Assembly (NCBI RefSeq): GCF_900110185.1
Contig: NZ_FOCT01000004.1
Coordinates: 62,001-126,000 of the forward strand
Length of the DNA stretch: 64,000 nt
Reading direction: 5' to 3'
From: Nitrosospira multiformis
Lineage (GTDB): Bacteria > Pseudomonadota > Gammaproteobacteria > Burkholderiales > Nitrosomonadaceae
Shown here: piece after piece, positions 1-8,921 of the stretch
How positions within the stretch are numbered: the first letter of the stretch is position 1
Layout: every line of letters begins with the position of its first letter
Position numbers and translations under genes: made by a program
Notes under the pieces: generated by a model
Seen by the model: only the letters and a program-made list of their open reading frames with translations
What the model was told of the DNA's origin: nothing
Database searches by the model: none

Positions 1-359
1 ATGGCGTCTCGCACTGTGCCGAGCGTAGGGGGATTTTCACGATTTTCGTCATCGACTACGGCTTCTATTGCCCGTGTAAGTGCCTCGCTCGCATCGCTTC
101 TCACAAAATCAATGGCCAACGCATCTCCTCCATATTCCTCGATCAATACATCGAGTTCGTCAAGGAGTGAGGCGTCCATGTCGAAATGGTGCAGTCGCTC
201 AGCTTCATCCAATGCAGAAGGCAGCAGACCGGCGATGAAAGTCCGAACCGTGACAAGCGTAACAGGCTGTTCTGCATCCGGATCGTTGACACGGCTGTCG
301 ATAAGCAGCGAGAGATTGGGGCTGACCCGGGTGTCAACATCTACTGGATAACGTATCAT
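1..359 (-). CDS. Hypothetical protein, partial (runs off left edge)
   Basis: An open frame runs from an ATG at 357-359 leftward to the window edge with no stop, giving 119 residues of an acidic, helical protein that begins MIRYPVDVD. I do not recognise a family. The composition (many Asp, Glu, Ala, Leu, with segments such as SLLDELDVLIEEYGGDALAI) looks like real coding sequence, unlike the overlapping frames. No signal peptide or membrane segment is visible. The ribosome-binding site is weak. It lies downstream of pstS on the same strand, but about 375 bases away, so co-transcription is doubtful. Confidence 0.55.
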   Translation of the reverse strand, partial: MIRYPVDVDTRVSPNLSLLIDSRVNDPDAEQPVTLVTVRTFIAGLLPSALDEAERLHHFDMDASLLDELDVLIEEYGGDALAIDFVRSDASEALTRAIEAVVDDENRENPPTLGTVRDA

Positions 360-734
360 GGTCTTGTACTCTGAAAGTTTTGCTGGGGTTACGAATAGCT
401 ATAACTCGGTCTTTCCTTTCATTTACCTTTCATCTGCTGCCGCAAGCTGCAGGCAGGTGTATACGACAGCGATTTGATTATTGATGGTTGTTTTTCAGTT
501 TAGGTTTCAGTATGAAAAAGTCAATTCGACCTTATTCTGGATTGCCTGTCGCCGTAATGAGGTGCTGCTGATCTTGGGCGGATGAAGCACGTGGCTGGTG
601 GATTTATTGAGAAGGACGCTCTCGCCGGCTAGTTCGCTCGGGCTACTGCTGGTTTGACGGGCTATCCCTTTGCTCGCGTTAGGACAGCCCTTTTCTTCTA
701 GAATGGAAAATATTGTCAAGAAAGAATCAGCAGG
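360..734. other. Intergenic stretch, no convincing gene
   Basis: No frame here looks coding. It contains an imperfect hairpin: GGGCTATCC at 659-667 and GGACAGCCC at 682-690 pair with one mismatch, followed on the plus strand by TTTTCTTCT. The T-run is on the wrong strand to terminate pstS, so its role is unclear. Confidence 0.4.
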
Positions 735-1730
735 TCAAAGACTGGCCTCACGCTTGAGCAATTCTTCGATCTGAACCCCCACCTCCGGCTGGCCGTTAAA
801 AACTGTGCCAAGCTTCTTCTTGTTCAGGTGTTCCAGGTTAGTGGTGTAAGCTTGAGCCGGCAGCGGAAAGTATTTGACTTCCTTTACCAGAGGCGATGCA
901 TTTTTCATATAGAACTCAAGAAATTCCCTGACCTCGGGTTTTTCCGTCGCCTTGATGCTGATGTAAATGAAAATCGGGCGAGACAATGGTTGGTAGCTTC
1001 CATCTTCCACCGTTTCAACCGATGGAATAATACCGCCTTTGCCTCCATCAACAGCGAGCGCCCTAAGCTTTTTCTGATTTTCGTTGTAGTAAGCGAAGCC
1101 AAAATACCCGAGTGCGTTTTTATCGCTCGCTACCCCCTGTACCAGCACGTTGTCGTCTTCGGAAGCGGTGAAATCCCCCCGACTCGACTTGGCCTTTCCA
1201 ACAATGGCTTCCGTAAAGTAATCAAAGGTGCCGGAATCTGCTCCCGGGCCGTAAAGTTTTATCGGTTCATCCGGCCATGCCGAGTTTACCTGCTTCCAAC
1301 TGGTTATTTTCCCTTGGGCATCGGGTTCCCAAATCTTCTTCAAATCTGCAACGGTAATGACTTTAACCCAATCATTTCTAGGATTTGCCACGACCGTCAA
1401 TGCATCGTACGCCACTGGCATTTCAACGTATTGCACCCCGGCAGCTTTACATGCGTCCATTTCTTTTTTCAGGATAGGACGCGAAGCGTTGGCGATGTCT
1501 ATCTCACCGCGGCAAAATTTCTTGAAGCCGCCTCCCGTGCCTGAAATACCAACTGTGACTTTAGCGGCACCCTTCTTGGCTATTTGAAAATCTTCCGCCA
1601 CCGCCTCGGTAATGGGAAAAACAGTGCTGGAACCGTCAATTTTTATGACTGGCTCAGCATGCACGACGCTGACAGCTCCAAGCAGTGCGCCCAATACTAC
1701 TACTATCTCAATACGCAGCAATTTCAGCAT
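735..1730 (-). CDS. pstS: Phosphate ABC transporter substrate-binding protein PstS
   Basis: A 331-residue periplasmic phosphate-binding protein of the PstS family. Residues 1-25 form a signal peptide ending VVHA|EP. The mature protein opens with the family's IDGSSTVFPITEAVAEDF segment, then GISGTGGGFKKF and DIANASRPI, which in this family line the phosphate pocket, and later GADSGTFDYF. Length is typical. It would deliver phosphate to a PstCAB permease, but no pstC, pstA or pstB lies in this window. The phosphate-selective porin gene is directly upstream on the same strand, so the two probably serve one phosphate-starvation response. Confidence 0.93.
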   Translation of the reverse strand: MLKLLRIEIVVVLGALLGAVSVVHAEPVIKIDGSSTVFPITEAVAEDFQIAKKGAAKVTVGISGTGGGFKKFCRGEIDIANASRPILKKEMDACKAAGVQYVEMPVAYDALTVVANPRNDWVKVITVADLKKIWEPDAQGKITSWKQVNSAWPDEPIKLYGPGADSGTFDYFTEAIVGKAKSSRGDFTASEDDNVLVQGVASDKNALGYFGFAYYNENQKKLRALAVDGGKGGIIPSVETVEDGSYQPLSRPIFIYISIKATEKPEVREFLEFYMKNASPLVKEVKYFPLPAQAYTTNLEHLNKKKLGTVFNGQPEVGVQIEELLKREASL

Positions 1731-1840
1731 TTTGTTCTCCTAAAGAGGGTTTTATTATTTCCTTTTGCAGGCTAGTTATGACACGGGATGACTTGAGCAT
1801 AAAACAGGAGACGGAGCAAGGTTAAGAAGCTCCGGCGCCC

Positions 1841-1881
1841 TGAGTGTCCCCTGAGTGTCCCCTGAGTGTCCCCTGAGTGTC
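1841..1881. repeat. Four 11-base direct repeats between porin and pstS
   Basis: The unit TGAGTGTCCCC occurs three times in perfect tandem and a fourth copy ends GTGTCAT. It lies about 110 bases upstream of the pstS start, between the porin stop and pstS. The 11-base period and the GTGTC(AT) core recall the spacing and core of PhoB half-sites, but the match to CTGTCAT is partial and the orientation points away from pstS. It may be only a simple tandem repeat. Confidence 0.7.
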
Positions 1882-1953
1882 ATTCGGCCATTCTTTGCAT
1901 TCTTTGTTAGGGCCGCTGTCTGTATTTCACCCACTTCCTCAAGCGAACCGGAA

Positions 1954-3453
1954 TCAGAAGGCTATTTGACTGCGGAACATGAAAGTGTTCAGGTCATCCG
2001 GCTTGCCCCCGCTTGCGGTCACGAGCGGTGAATCCTTGATTTCCAATATCCTGTCGTAATTGAACATGAAGCGAAGATTGTTGTTCACGTACCAGTTCAG
2101 GGCAGCAGTAAAGTTTTTCATCTCGCCTGCCCTGAAGGCGCCGTCGTTCAGGTCTACCCCGGCGATACGTGCTGCCAGTTCCCATGCGCCCCATCCGCCC
2201 TTGGAAAAGCTGAAGTTCCGGGTCGGTTCTACTCTGTGAAACTTTCCTTCTTTGTACTGGCGCGATTCTCCCGTGAGCGTCCACGCAGCTTCTCCGTACC
2301 ATCCATGGAAGTTCAGTGAATCCAGGCCGTTTCTACGGCCAATCCAGCTATGGGTATACTCACCTCCCGCGCTGAATGGTCCATAGACGCCGCTGGCCTC
2401 CAGCCCCAGCATCTTGACGTCCTCGACATTTCCCAAGGCACCCGAATCAATCGGAAAGAGGTTGGTTATATGCGAGGTTTCGTGCCTGAATCTCACGCCA
2501 TTTGAGGGGCCAAATAGCTGGCCGCTGCCACTCGGTCTGCGATAATTTCCTGCCACACCCAAATGGACAATCCTTGTCTTTTCGTCAAGGGGTGCAAAAG
2601 TGATGCGCGAATTGGTTCCCCAACTTTCATCCAGACTGTCGTTATTAGCGTCGATTGACTCCCCAAAAAGACCGACCTGTCCGGTCCAGTTCTTACCTCT
2701 ACTTGACAGGTTTACACCGATAGCGCGGTCTACGAGCGGTGCGTTGAGCACATTCATTAACGATCTTTCCATAAACATGAGATCGTTGGAGCTTTCCTGT
2801 AACTCGCGGCTGAAAGCCTGTTTCTGATGGCCGACGTTGACCTTTGCGAAATCCAGCCCTCTATATGAGATAAACATGTCCTTGACGCCGACTTGGTTAT
2901 CAGCGAAGTCGACCTGGCTCTTGAAATCCCAATCTTTAAAGAAAGTGCCTGCAAACTCCAGTCGCCCCCGGCGCAGCTCTGCGCCATCATTGGCTTGAAC
3001 CGGAACCCCGCCTCTAAAAAAATGATCATTACTACTGTGCGTGTAATCCGTATGAATCCGGCCACCGATCTTGAACTTGAAGTTCTTGTCTGCTGTTTCA
3101 AATTGCAAGCCGTTTTTATCCAGCTTGAGTTGCTTTTCGCTTTCCTTGAAACGTTCCTCAAGGGACTCAACCTTGCCAACGAGCTGCGCACGTTCCGCTT
3201 TTTCTTTTATTCTCGCATTTCTGTCGCCGGGCGCTGGCTGATCAGCTCTCTCTACCTCCGGTGCGGGCAATGCATTTATTGATGGAGTACCTTGGACTCT
3301 TTCATAGGTACCAAGGGGTTCTCGGTCAGGTCCGGGCTCTGCAAATATATGCTTGGTTTTGGTATCAACATAAAGATCAATCGCAAAAGCCCCGGATGAT
3401 GTGCCGGCTCCCATGACAGTGACCGCTGCTAACATAAGTTTCAAATATTTCAA
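1954..3453 (-). CDS. Phosphate-selective porin, OprP/OprO family
   Basis: A 499-residue outer-membrane beta-barrel protein. Residues 1-24 are a signal peptide (MKYLKLMLAA...GAFA). Residues about 75-110 are a charged heptad-like segment (KEKAERAQLVGKVESLEE) suited to a coiled coil, as in OprP-type porins that trimerise. From about 118 the sequence becomes a barrel with alternating aromatic strands (FKFKIGGRIHTDYTHSS), ending with the C-terminal phenylalanine FRSQIAF expected of outer-membrane proteins. It would admit phosphate or polyphosphate to the periplasm. The Pho box upstream and pstS downstream support regulation by phosphate starvation. The exact substrate is inferred. Confidence 0.88.
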   Translation of the reverse strand: MKYLKLMLAAVTVMGAGTSSGAFAIDLYVDTKTKHIFAEPGPDREPLGTYERVQGTPSINALPAPEVERADQPAPGDRNARIKEKAERAQLVGKVESLEERFKESEKQLKLDKNGLQFETADKNFKFKIGGRIHTDYTHSSNDHFFRGGVPVQANDGAELRRGRLEFAGTFFKDWDFKSQVDFADNQVGVKDMFISYRGLDFAKVNVGHQKQAFSRELQESSNDLMFMERSLMNVLNAPLVDRAIGVNLSSRGKNWTGQVGLFGESIDANNDSLDESWGTNSRITFAPLDEKTRIVHLGVAGNYRRPSGSGQLFGPSNGVRFRHETSHITNLFPIDSGALGNVEDVKMLGLEASGVYGPFSAGGEYTHSWIGRRNGLDSLNFHGWYGEAAWTLTGESRQYKEGKFHRVEPTRNFSFSKGGWGAWELAARIAGVDLNDGAFRAGEMKNFTAALNWYVNNNLRFMFNYDRILEIKDSPLVTASGGKPDDLNTFMFRSQIAF

Positions 3454-3544
3454 AGCTGTGCTCCAGTTTTAGTCCTTATTGCTCATGCTTACGAAAAACC
3501 GGGGCAAGAATACGGGAGAGAAATGACGGACTTATTACCCTTTT

Positions 3545-3562
3545 GTAACCGTTTTATGACAA
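3545..3562 (-). promoter_or_regulatory. Pho box upstream of the porin gene
   Basis: On the minus strand the sequence reads TTGTCAT-AAAA-CGGTTAC: two 7-base half-sites spaced 11 bases apart around an A-run, close to the consensus CTGTCAT-AWAW-CTGTCAC bound by PhoB. It lies 92 bases upstream of the porin start codon and points toward it. The first half-site matches at six of seven positions, the second less well. Confidence 0.65.
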
Positions 3563-4124
3563 AAGGTAGGTTTGAGCGATGATGACCGGTGTGAATGCCT
3601 GAATGTTTTCATCATGATCGTGACGTAGGACGAGCGGCAAACTGGCTTTTACTTTGGCTGCGCGACGGGGTGCTACTTATACTTAGGGAGTTTCAAGAAA
3701 AGAACCAGAGGAGCAGCTTACTCCAGGGCCCTCCACCTTACTGGAGGCTGTCCGCTCTTTCTTAAAGCGAGAATGAGGGTTAATGGGTGCTATGCCTAGG
3801 GTAGGCCCTATACTGTTTTTCCAGAGCACTACGGATTCAGGGAAACCGACAAGCTCTTCTTCGTGCACTAAGGGGATAAAGAGCCTTTTTTCGCGGATCG
3901 TAAGGCAAGTTCGAAATGATGTTATTCATGCACTCGATATAGCCTCCTTGGTCCTGATATACACTGCGTATTCACACATGGTTGACTCCCCACTAATGAG
4001 ATTCGGTTCGCACACCATACTACCGGCCTGTTACAGCATTTTTAAGGGCTCCGACAAAAAACTCGTGGAAAATTAGATGTACACGCTGGCGCCCGGATAT
4101 AACCAAACCGGCATCACCTTGTAG
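3563..4124. other. Intergenic stretch, no convincing gene
   Basis: About 560 bases between the divergent porin and MFS genes. Short open frames exist on both strands but none has a recognisable protein or convincing start. It must hold the MFS promoter, which I could not place. Confidence 0.4.
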
Positions 4125-5393
4125 ATGGATCACAGATGGAGGAACAAGTCAGTGAAAGCGGGCCCGGGGCGCAGGATACTTGCCCGTTTACTTATCCCTG
4201 CGGAGGCAGCTGAAACAGCTTTCCCGTTACTGGCAGGTCGCGCATTGCGCGCTTTTGGCGATGGCTATGTTGCTGTGCTTTTGCCCGCTTATCTACTGGC
4301 GTTGGGATTTGATCAACTGGACGTAGGCTTTTTAACTACAGCAACGTTAGCCGGGTCAGCTTTGGCGATTCTGGGGATTGGTACAGTTGGCTACAGATGG
4401 ACAGCTCGTCGACTGCTGCTATCCGCCGCCTTGTTAATGGCAGTTACCGGCCTTGGCCTTGCGAGCATCTCGTCGTTTTGGCCACTGTTTGTTGTCGCAT
4501 TCGTAGGAACACTTAATCCTGGTTCGGGCGATGTAAGCGTGTTTTTGCCACTGGAGCATGCCCACCTGGCACAAGCAGCTCGCGGCAATGCACGGACCGC
4601 GCTGTTCGCCCGTTATTCGCTTATTGGCTCCCTGAGCGCCGCTGTTGGTGCTTTAGCTGCTGGCATCCCCTCCTGGCTTGTGCCATGGTCCGGTCTTTCA
4701 TTAATTGATGGCCTGCGCATAATGTTCTTGCTGTATGGCCTGCTCGGCGGGGTAGTCTGGCTGCTGTATCGAACTCTGCCGGCGGTCGAGGTCGAGGCGG
4801 CTCCCCTGCCGCAGCCGTTGGGTCCCTCACGCGGCATTGTGTTTAAGCTTGCCATGTTATTCAGCATTGATGCGTTTGCCGGAGGGCTGCTGGGGAATTC
4901 ACTGTTGACGCTCTGGCTCTTTGAGCGGTTTGGACTGTCGCTCGGACAGGCCGGAACATTCTTCTTCTGCACCGGACTCTTATCGGCCGGATCCCAGCTT
5001 GCTGCACCGGCCATCGCACGCAAAATCGGGCTGCTAAACACCATGGTCTTCACTCACATCCCTGCTAGCGTGTGTCTCATTTTTGCTGCAATCGCCCCAG
5101 ATCTCGAGGCCGCGCTCGCTCTGCTGTTTGTACGCAGCGCATTATCGCAGATGGATGTGCCGACACGTACTGCCTATGTAATGGCTGTGGTCACCCCGGC
5201 AGAGCGCGTTGCTGCGGCAAGCTTCACCGCCGTATCCCGAAGCCTTGCTTCGATCGCAAGCCCAACCTTGACCGGTGCCTTGCTGGCCAGCGGGCTGCTG
5301 AGCGCGCCGCTAATTGCTTGTGGAGCTTTGAAGATGGCCTATGATCTGGCTTTGCTAATATCCTTCAGGCGCCTGAATGTTCCGCTGGATTGA
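4125..5393 (+). CDS. MFS transporter
   Basis: A 422-residue integral membrane protein of the major facilitator superfamily. About twelve hydrophobic helices can be traced, the first near residues 45-65 (YVAVLLPAYLLALGFDQLDVGF) with a loop between helices 2 and 3 (VGYRWTARRLLL) resembling the basic MFS motif A, and a central hydrophilic link near 215-240. Proline- and glycine-rich helices in the second half (ASIASPTLTGALLASGLL) fit the fold. The substrate cannot be deduced. The first 30 residues are basic and not conserved-looking, so translation might begin further inside. It appears to be a single-gene unit. Confidence 0.85.
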   Translation: MDHRWRNKSVKAGPGRRILARLLIPAEAAETAFPLLAGRALRAFGDGYVAVLLPAYLLALGFDQLDVGFLTTATLAGSALAILGIGTVGYRWTARRLLLSAALLMAVTGLGLASISSFWPLFVVAFVGTLNPGSGDVSVFLPLEHAHLAQAARGNARTALFARYSLIGSLSAAVGALAAGIPSWLVPWSGLSLIDGLRIMFLLYGLLGGVVWLLYRTLPAVEVEAAPLPQPLGPSRGIVFKLAMLFSIDAFAGGLLGNSLLTLWLFERFGLSLGQAGTFFFCTGLLSAGSQLAAPAIARKIGLLNTMVFTHIPASVCLIFAAIAPDLEAALALLFVRSALSQMDVPTRTAYVMAVVTPAERVAAASFTAVSRSLASIASPTLTGALLASGLLSAPLIACGALKMAYDLALLISFRRLNVPLD

Positions 5394-5434
5394 GAATTGA
5401 AATAAACGAAAAGTCTGCATTAATTCTTGAAAGT

Positions 5435-5533
5435 ATGAGGTACAAACGCACCATCCTTCGATGGGTGGCAGCATTCGAAGCCGTCAAGGGTATATTGGTC
5501 GAATTTGCCCACATGACGGCCTCCAAGAGATAG
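5435..5533 (+). pseudogene. Remnant resembling the N-terminus of a DUF2127 membrane protein
   Basis: A 32-residue open frame begins MRYKRTILRWVAAFEAVKG and stops at 5531-5533. The RWVAAFEAVKGILVEFAHM pattern resembles the first helix of DUF2127 (predicted small membrane proteins), whose full length is usually well over 100 residues. Nothing downstream continues it; a short tandem repeat follows. I read it as a gene remnant, but a segment this short could match by chance. Confidence 0.3.
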
Positions 5534-5581
5534 AGATAGTCGATGGGCTTGTCAGCCATTTTCATCTCAATCCCACTACTC

Positions 5582-5609
5582 GCTACCCGCTACCCGCTAC
5601 CCGCTACCC
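5582..5609. repeat. Tandem GCTACCC repeat
   Basis: Four perfect copies of the 7-base unit GCTACCC, a short simple repeat between the DUF2127-like remnant and the end of the phosphoribosyltransferase gene. Possible slippage site; no function is evident. Confidence 0.8.
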
Positions 5610-5647
5610 GCATATTTTCCTGGAAACTGCCAGTACCGGGAGAAGGA

Positions 5648-6274
5648 TCAGGCAGCTGCAAGGATGGCGATAACCTCTTCATCCGTTATCTGCGGAAAAT
5701 CCATGTAAAACTGCGCTACAGCGTAGAAGTTGATGGGACTGGAAAGACATACTACGCGGTCAGCATTGTTGCGCACTTTTTCCACCGTATCGGGCGGTGC
5801 CACGGGTACCGCGCAGATCAATTCCCCCGGTTTCTTCGCTCGAAGGGCATGCAATGCGGCTATCATGGTCGAGCCGGTAGCCAGCCCATCATCGACTACG
5901 ATCACTATTCGTCCGGCGGGATCGATCGGCGGCCGTACCGGGGTATATTGAGCGCGGCGCTGCCGTATCGTTTCCAGTTGTGTGGAAACTTCGTCTTTGA
6001 TGTATTTCTCATCCGCGCCCACATCGCTGGCGTAACTCGTAAGATAAACCCATCCGGTTTCGTCGACGGAACCAATCGCGAATTCGGGATTGCCTGGTGC
6101 CCGTACTTTACGCACCAGCACCACGTCCAGTTCACCTTCCAGTTCATCGGCAATAATTTTGGCCATTGGCACTGCGCCTCTGGGAATAGCCAGAACCAGC
6201 GGATTTTTACCGCGGTATTCTGAAAGCGCTTCCGCAAGCTTCCTGGCTGCTGCCGCGCGATTTTCAAAATACAT
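5648..6274 (-). CDS. Phosphoribosyltransferase family protein
   Basis: A 208-residue type I phosphoribosyltransferase-fold protein. The PRPP-binding signature is clear near residues 121-134: IVIVVDDGLATGSTM. An N-terminal segment (NPLVLAIPRGAVPMAKIIADEL) and VLVRKVRAPGNPEFAIGSV match the predicted phosphoribosyltransferases often found beside stress or erythromycin-esterase-like genes rather than a dedicated purine or pyrimidine salvage enzyme. The base substrate is therefore unknown. It ends an apparent two-gene unit with polX, whose stop codon lies 44 bases upstream. It is a different protein from the apt product near 57.6 kb. Confidence 0.87.
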   Translation of the reverse strand: MYFENRAAAARKLAEALSEYRGKNPLVLAIPRGAVPMAKIIADELEGELDVVLVRKVRAPGNPEFAIGSVDETGWVYLTSYASDVGADEKYIKDEVSTQLETIRQRRAQYTPVRPPIDPAGRIVIVVDDGLATGSTMIAALHALRAKKPGELICAVPVAPPDTVEKVRNNADRVVCLSSPINFYAVAQFYMDFPQITDEEVIAILAAA

Positions 6275-6318
6275 GGCTGCTCCCGATCACGTGTTTATTT
6301 TCAGTATAGGTGAATTTT

Positions 6319-8121
6319 TTACCTGACATTTTTACCTGATCGGATTTGGCGCTTGATTTGCCGTTTATACGGGCCGTAGGTGTTGGAGCTTCGCATCGTA
6401 TGGGCAATGCGTATCCGCAATTCCTCGAGAGGGCGAGTGTTGAGCACATTCTGTTTTTCCAGCCAGCCGCGCCTTGCCTGACCGATACCAAAGCGCAGGT
6501 TCGCGAAATCAAAAGTGCTGTGAGCGTCGGAATTGATGCTGACCAGCACCCCTTCCTCCTTGGCCATCTGGCAGTAGATATCAAGCAAATCCAACCGCTC
6601 GGGCTGGGCATTGAGTTCGAGGAAGCATCCACGGCGTCCTGCTTCACGGATAATGCGGGGCATATCGATATCATAAGGCGGGCGTTGCGGGATAAGGCGA
6701 TTGTTGGGATGCGCAAGAATGGTGAAATGAGGATGTTCCATTGCGCGCAGTATCCGCTCGGTCTGCCTCGCCCGCGGGAGCTCGAACTTGCTGTGGACTG
6801 CCCCTACAACCAGATCGAGTTGCGCCAGCACGTGATCCGGCAGGTCCAGAGTGCCATCCTCCAGGATGTCCACCTCGATTCCCTTGAGCAGGGTAATTCC
6901 TTCCAGTTCTTCATTCAGCGCGTCGATCTCATCGCACTGGCGCTTCAGCCGTAGAGGATCGAGGCCGCGTGCGACTCTCAGGTCGCGTGAATGATCCGTG
7001 ACGGCAATATATTCCAGGCCATGCGATTTGCCGGCCAGCGCCATTTCGCGCAATGTGTTATGGCCATCCGTGGCTTTTGTGTGAGTATGCAGATCTCCCC
7101 GCAAGTCGCATAGCTCGACCAGGCGCGGCAATTTCCTGGTTCGCGCCACGTCTATTTCACCCCGGTTCTCGCGCAACTCGGGTGGAATAAAGGATAGCCC
7201 GGCGGCACGATAGACCGATTCCTCGGTCTCGCCCGCGATACGGTTTTTACCCCGGAACACGCCGTATTCGTTGACTTTCAACCCTTTTTTCTGGGCGATA
7301 TACCGTACCGCAACATTATGGGCTTTTGATCCGGTAAAATAGTGCAGGGCAGCGCCGTAGCTTTCGTCTGCGACCACGCGCAGGTCCACCTGCAAGCCGC
7401 ATTTCAGGACCACGCTGGCGCGAGTGCTTCCGACCGCAAGTATTTCGGCGACCTCTTCGTACCCCATGAAGTGCTCCATGACAGTATTGCCGGGTGCGGC
7501 CGTGACAACGATATCGAGGTCACCCACTGTTTCGCGCATGCGCCTATAGCTGCCGGCGACAGTCGCTTCCTTGACTCCGGGAACGTCTGCTAGAAACGCG
7601 CGCAGCGGCTCCGCGTATTGTGCCGCCACCGCCAGCTTGAAACGTCCTTTCTGATCGGCATGCGCCTCGATCGCCTGGAGGATGTTGAGCTCGGTTTTCT
7701 CGCCAAAACCGGGTAGGCCACGAATGCGTCCCTCGCGCGCCGCGCTATAAAGCTGCTCGACAGTCTGGACATCCAGGTCGTGATAAAGATGTCGGACCCG
7801 CTTCGGCCCAAGGCCGGGCACTTTCAGAAGCTCTGTCACTGCGGGGGGAAGCTCGGTTTGCAGCCGGTCCAGCAAGGCGCAGTGGCCGGTGGCAACAATT
7901 TCTTCAATCTTGCCTGCAAGATCGCGCCCTATGCCGGGAAGCTCTGTCAGGTCTTCCTTGTTTTCGAGCAGCACGTACGCCTCGGTGGAAAGGGCGCCTA
8001 TTGCCTGGGCTGCGTTGCGGTAGGCGCGTATCCGAAAAGGGTTTGCGCCTTCGATCTCAAGCAGATTGGCAATCTCTTCGAAGACGGCGGCGATATCGGC
8101 ATTATGGCTGGGCATGAGCAT
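6319..8121 (-). CDS. polX: DNA polymerase X family protein with PHP domain
   Basis: A 600-residue bacterial family-X DNA polymerase, thought to act in gap-filling repair. The N-terminal about 130 residues are an 8-kDa-like helix-hairpin-helix region (LTELPGIGRDLAGKIEEI; VPGLGPKRVRHLYHDL). The palm carries GSYRRMRETVGDLDIVV, with the paired aspartates that bind catalytic metals. The C-terminal third is a PHP domain (DLHTHTKATDG, YIAVTDHS, VVGAVHSKFEL, INSDAH) that in this family gives 3'-5' exonuclease or phosphoesterase activity. Methionines 1 and 3 are both possible starts; a GGGA sequence six bases before the third favours it. Length fits the family. Confidence 0.93.
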   Translation of the reverse strand: MLMPSHNADIAAVFEEIANLLEIEGANPFRIRAYRNAAQAIGALSTEAYVLLENKEDLTELPGIGRDLAGKIEEIVATGHCALLDRLQTELPPAVTELLKVPGLGPKRVRHLYHDLDVQTVEQLYSAAREGRIRGLPGFGEKTELNILQAIEAHADQKGRFKLAVAAQYAEPLRAFLADVPGVKEATVAGSYRRMRETVGDLDIVVTAAPGNTVMEHFMGYEEVAEILAVGSTRASVVLKCGLQVDLRVVADESYGAALHYFTGSKAHNVAVRYIAQKKGLKVNEYGVFRGKNRIAGETEESVYRAAGLSFIPPELRENRGEIDVARTRKLPRLVELCDLRGDLHTHTKATDGHNTLREMALAGKSHGLEYIAVTDHSRDLRVARGLDPLRLKRQCDEIDALNEELEGITLLKGIEVDILEDGTLDLPDHVLAQLDLVVGAVHSKFELPRARQTERILRAMEHPHFTILAHPNNRLIPQRPPYDIDMPRIIREAGRRGCFLELNAQPERLDLLDIYCQMAKEEGVLVSINSDAHSTFDFANLRFGIGQARRGWLEKQNVLNTRPLEELRIRIAHTMRSSNTYGPYKRQIKRQIRSGKNVR

Positions 8122-8370
8122 TCCCGTTTGCTTCCGTCGACAAGCACTTTGCTGATTTTGTGGGGAAAGTTGCTGATCGAGGATTCACATGGTCAGTTTA
8201 GTATATTCAGGGGAGCATGCGGGCTCAGCCGGGGCAGCAAGGGTTCCAGGATGCAACTGTTACGCTTGACACGACAAAGGGGTTCTCCTATAGCTTGTAG
8301 TGTGTACTCCGATTTTAGCGCCGTTTTAGCGCGATAAAAAGCAAGCGGGAGAGTGCAGATAGGAGGGTCA

Positions 8371-8865
8371 ATGGAAGAGCAAAGGGGAAATTTTAGAGAA
8401 GTTGCTTGGGTAGACCGAGTGATGGATCAAGGATATTTATGTATGCCAACCCAGACTCAGACTTCATCCTACTTCGAGCATGATGCAGACATCGGCATTA
8501 TCGGACGCGGCGATACGCTGGAGCAGGCATTCGAGACAGCTGCTCAAGCAGTGTTCGGCATAGTCACGCCTCTGGATAAGGTGCAGCCGCAGACTTCGGT
8601 CAAGATAGAGTTCGAAGAATCAGATCACGAACTGGCGCTGGTGACATGGCTGAATCTGTTGCTGGGGAAGGCGCGTGAACTCGGCATGGTTTTCAGCCGC
8701 TTCCATGTGCAGCGCCGGGAAAATCTGTGGTCCACCGAAGCTCTTGGTGAAAAATGGCGCGAAGTAATGGAGCGTGGAGTAGAAGTCAAAGGTGCGACGC
8801 TGACCATGCTTTCCGTCAAACAGACCGGAGCAATGTGGGAAGTGCGCTGTATAGTGGATGTGTGA
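8371..8865 (+). CDS. Archease family protein (RtcB cofactor)
   Basis: Archease-like protein that activates RtcB RNA ligase by promoting its guanylylation. The conserved core begins SSYFEHDADIGIIGRGDTLEQAFE, the signature of the family, and ends with the short beta strands VKGATLTMLSVKQ and MWEVRCIVDV. The aspartates of the metal site (DADIG and the final D) are present. AGGAGG lies four bases before this ATG; an alternative ATG at 8443, after AAGGA, gives 140 residues, the usual family length, so the first 24 residues may not be translated. The rtcB gene follows after 56 bases on the same strand, which strongly supports the call. Confidence 0.87.
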   Translation: MEEQRGNFREVAWVDRVMDQGYLCMPTQTQTSSYFEHDADIGIIGRGDTLEQAFETAAQAVFGIVTPLDKVQPQTSVKIEFEESDHELALVTWLNLLLGKARELGMVFSRFHVQRRENLWSTEALGEKWREVMERGVEVKGATLTMLSVKQTGAMWEVRCIVDV

Positions 8866-8921
8866 GATCGGCTCCCAGATGAAACGATATAAATTGAACG
8901 GCACTAACGCCAGGAGATGAT

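Noticed and set aside
659-694. Hairpin as the pstS terminator
   Set aside because: It has a mismatch and its T-run lies on the plus strand, opposite to pstS transcription.
828-1544. Plus-strand 238-codon frame opposite pstS
   Set aside because: No family features; the minus strand encodes a complete PstS.
3783-4076. Plus-strand 97-codon frame upstream of the MFS gene
   Set aside because: No ribosome-binding site and no recognisable protein; composition looks random.
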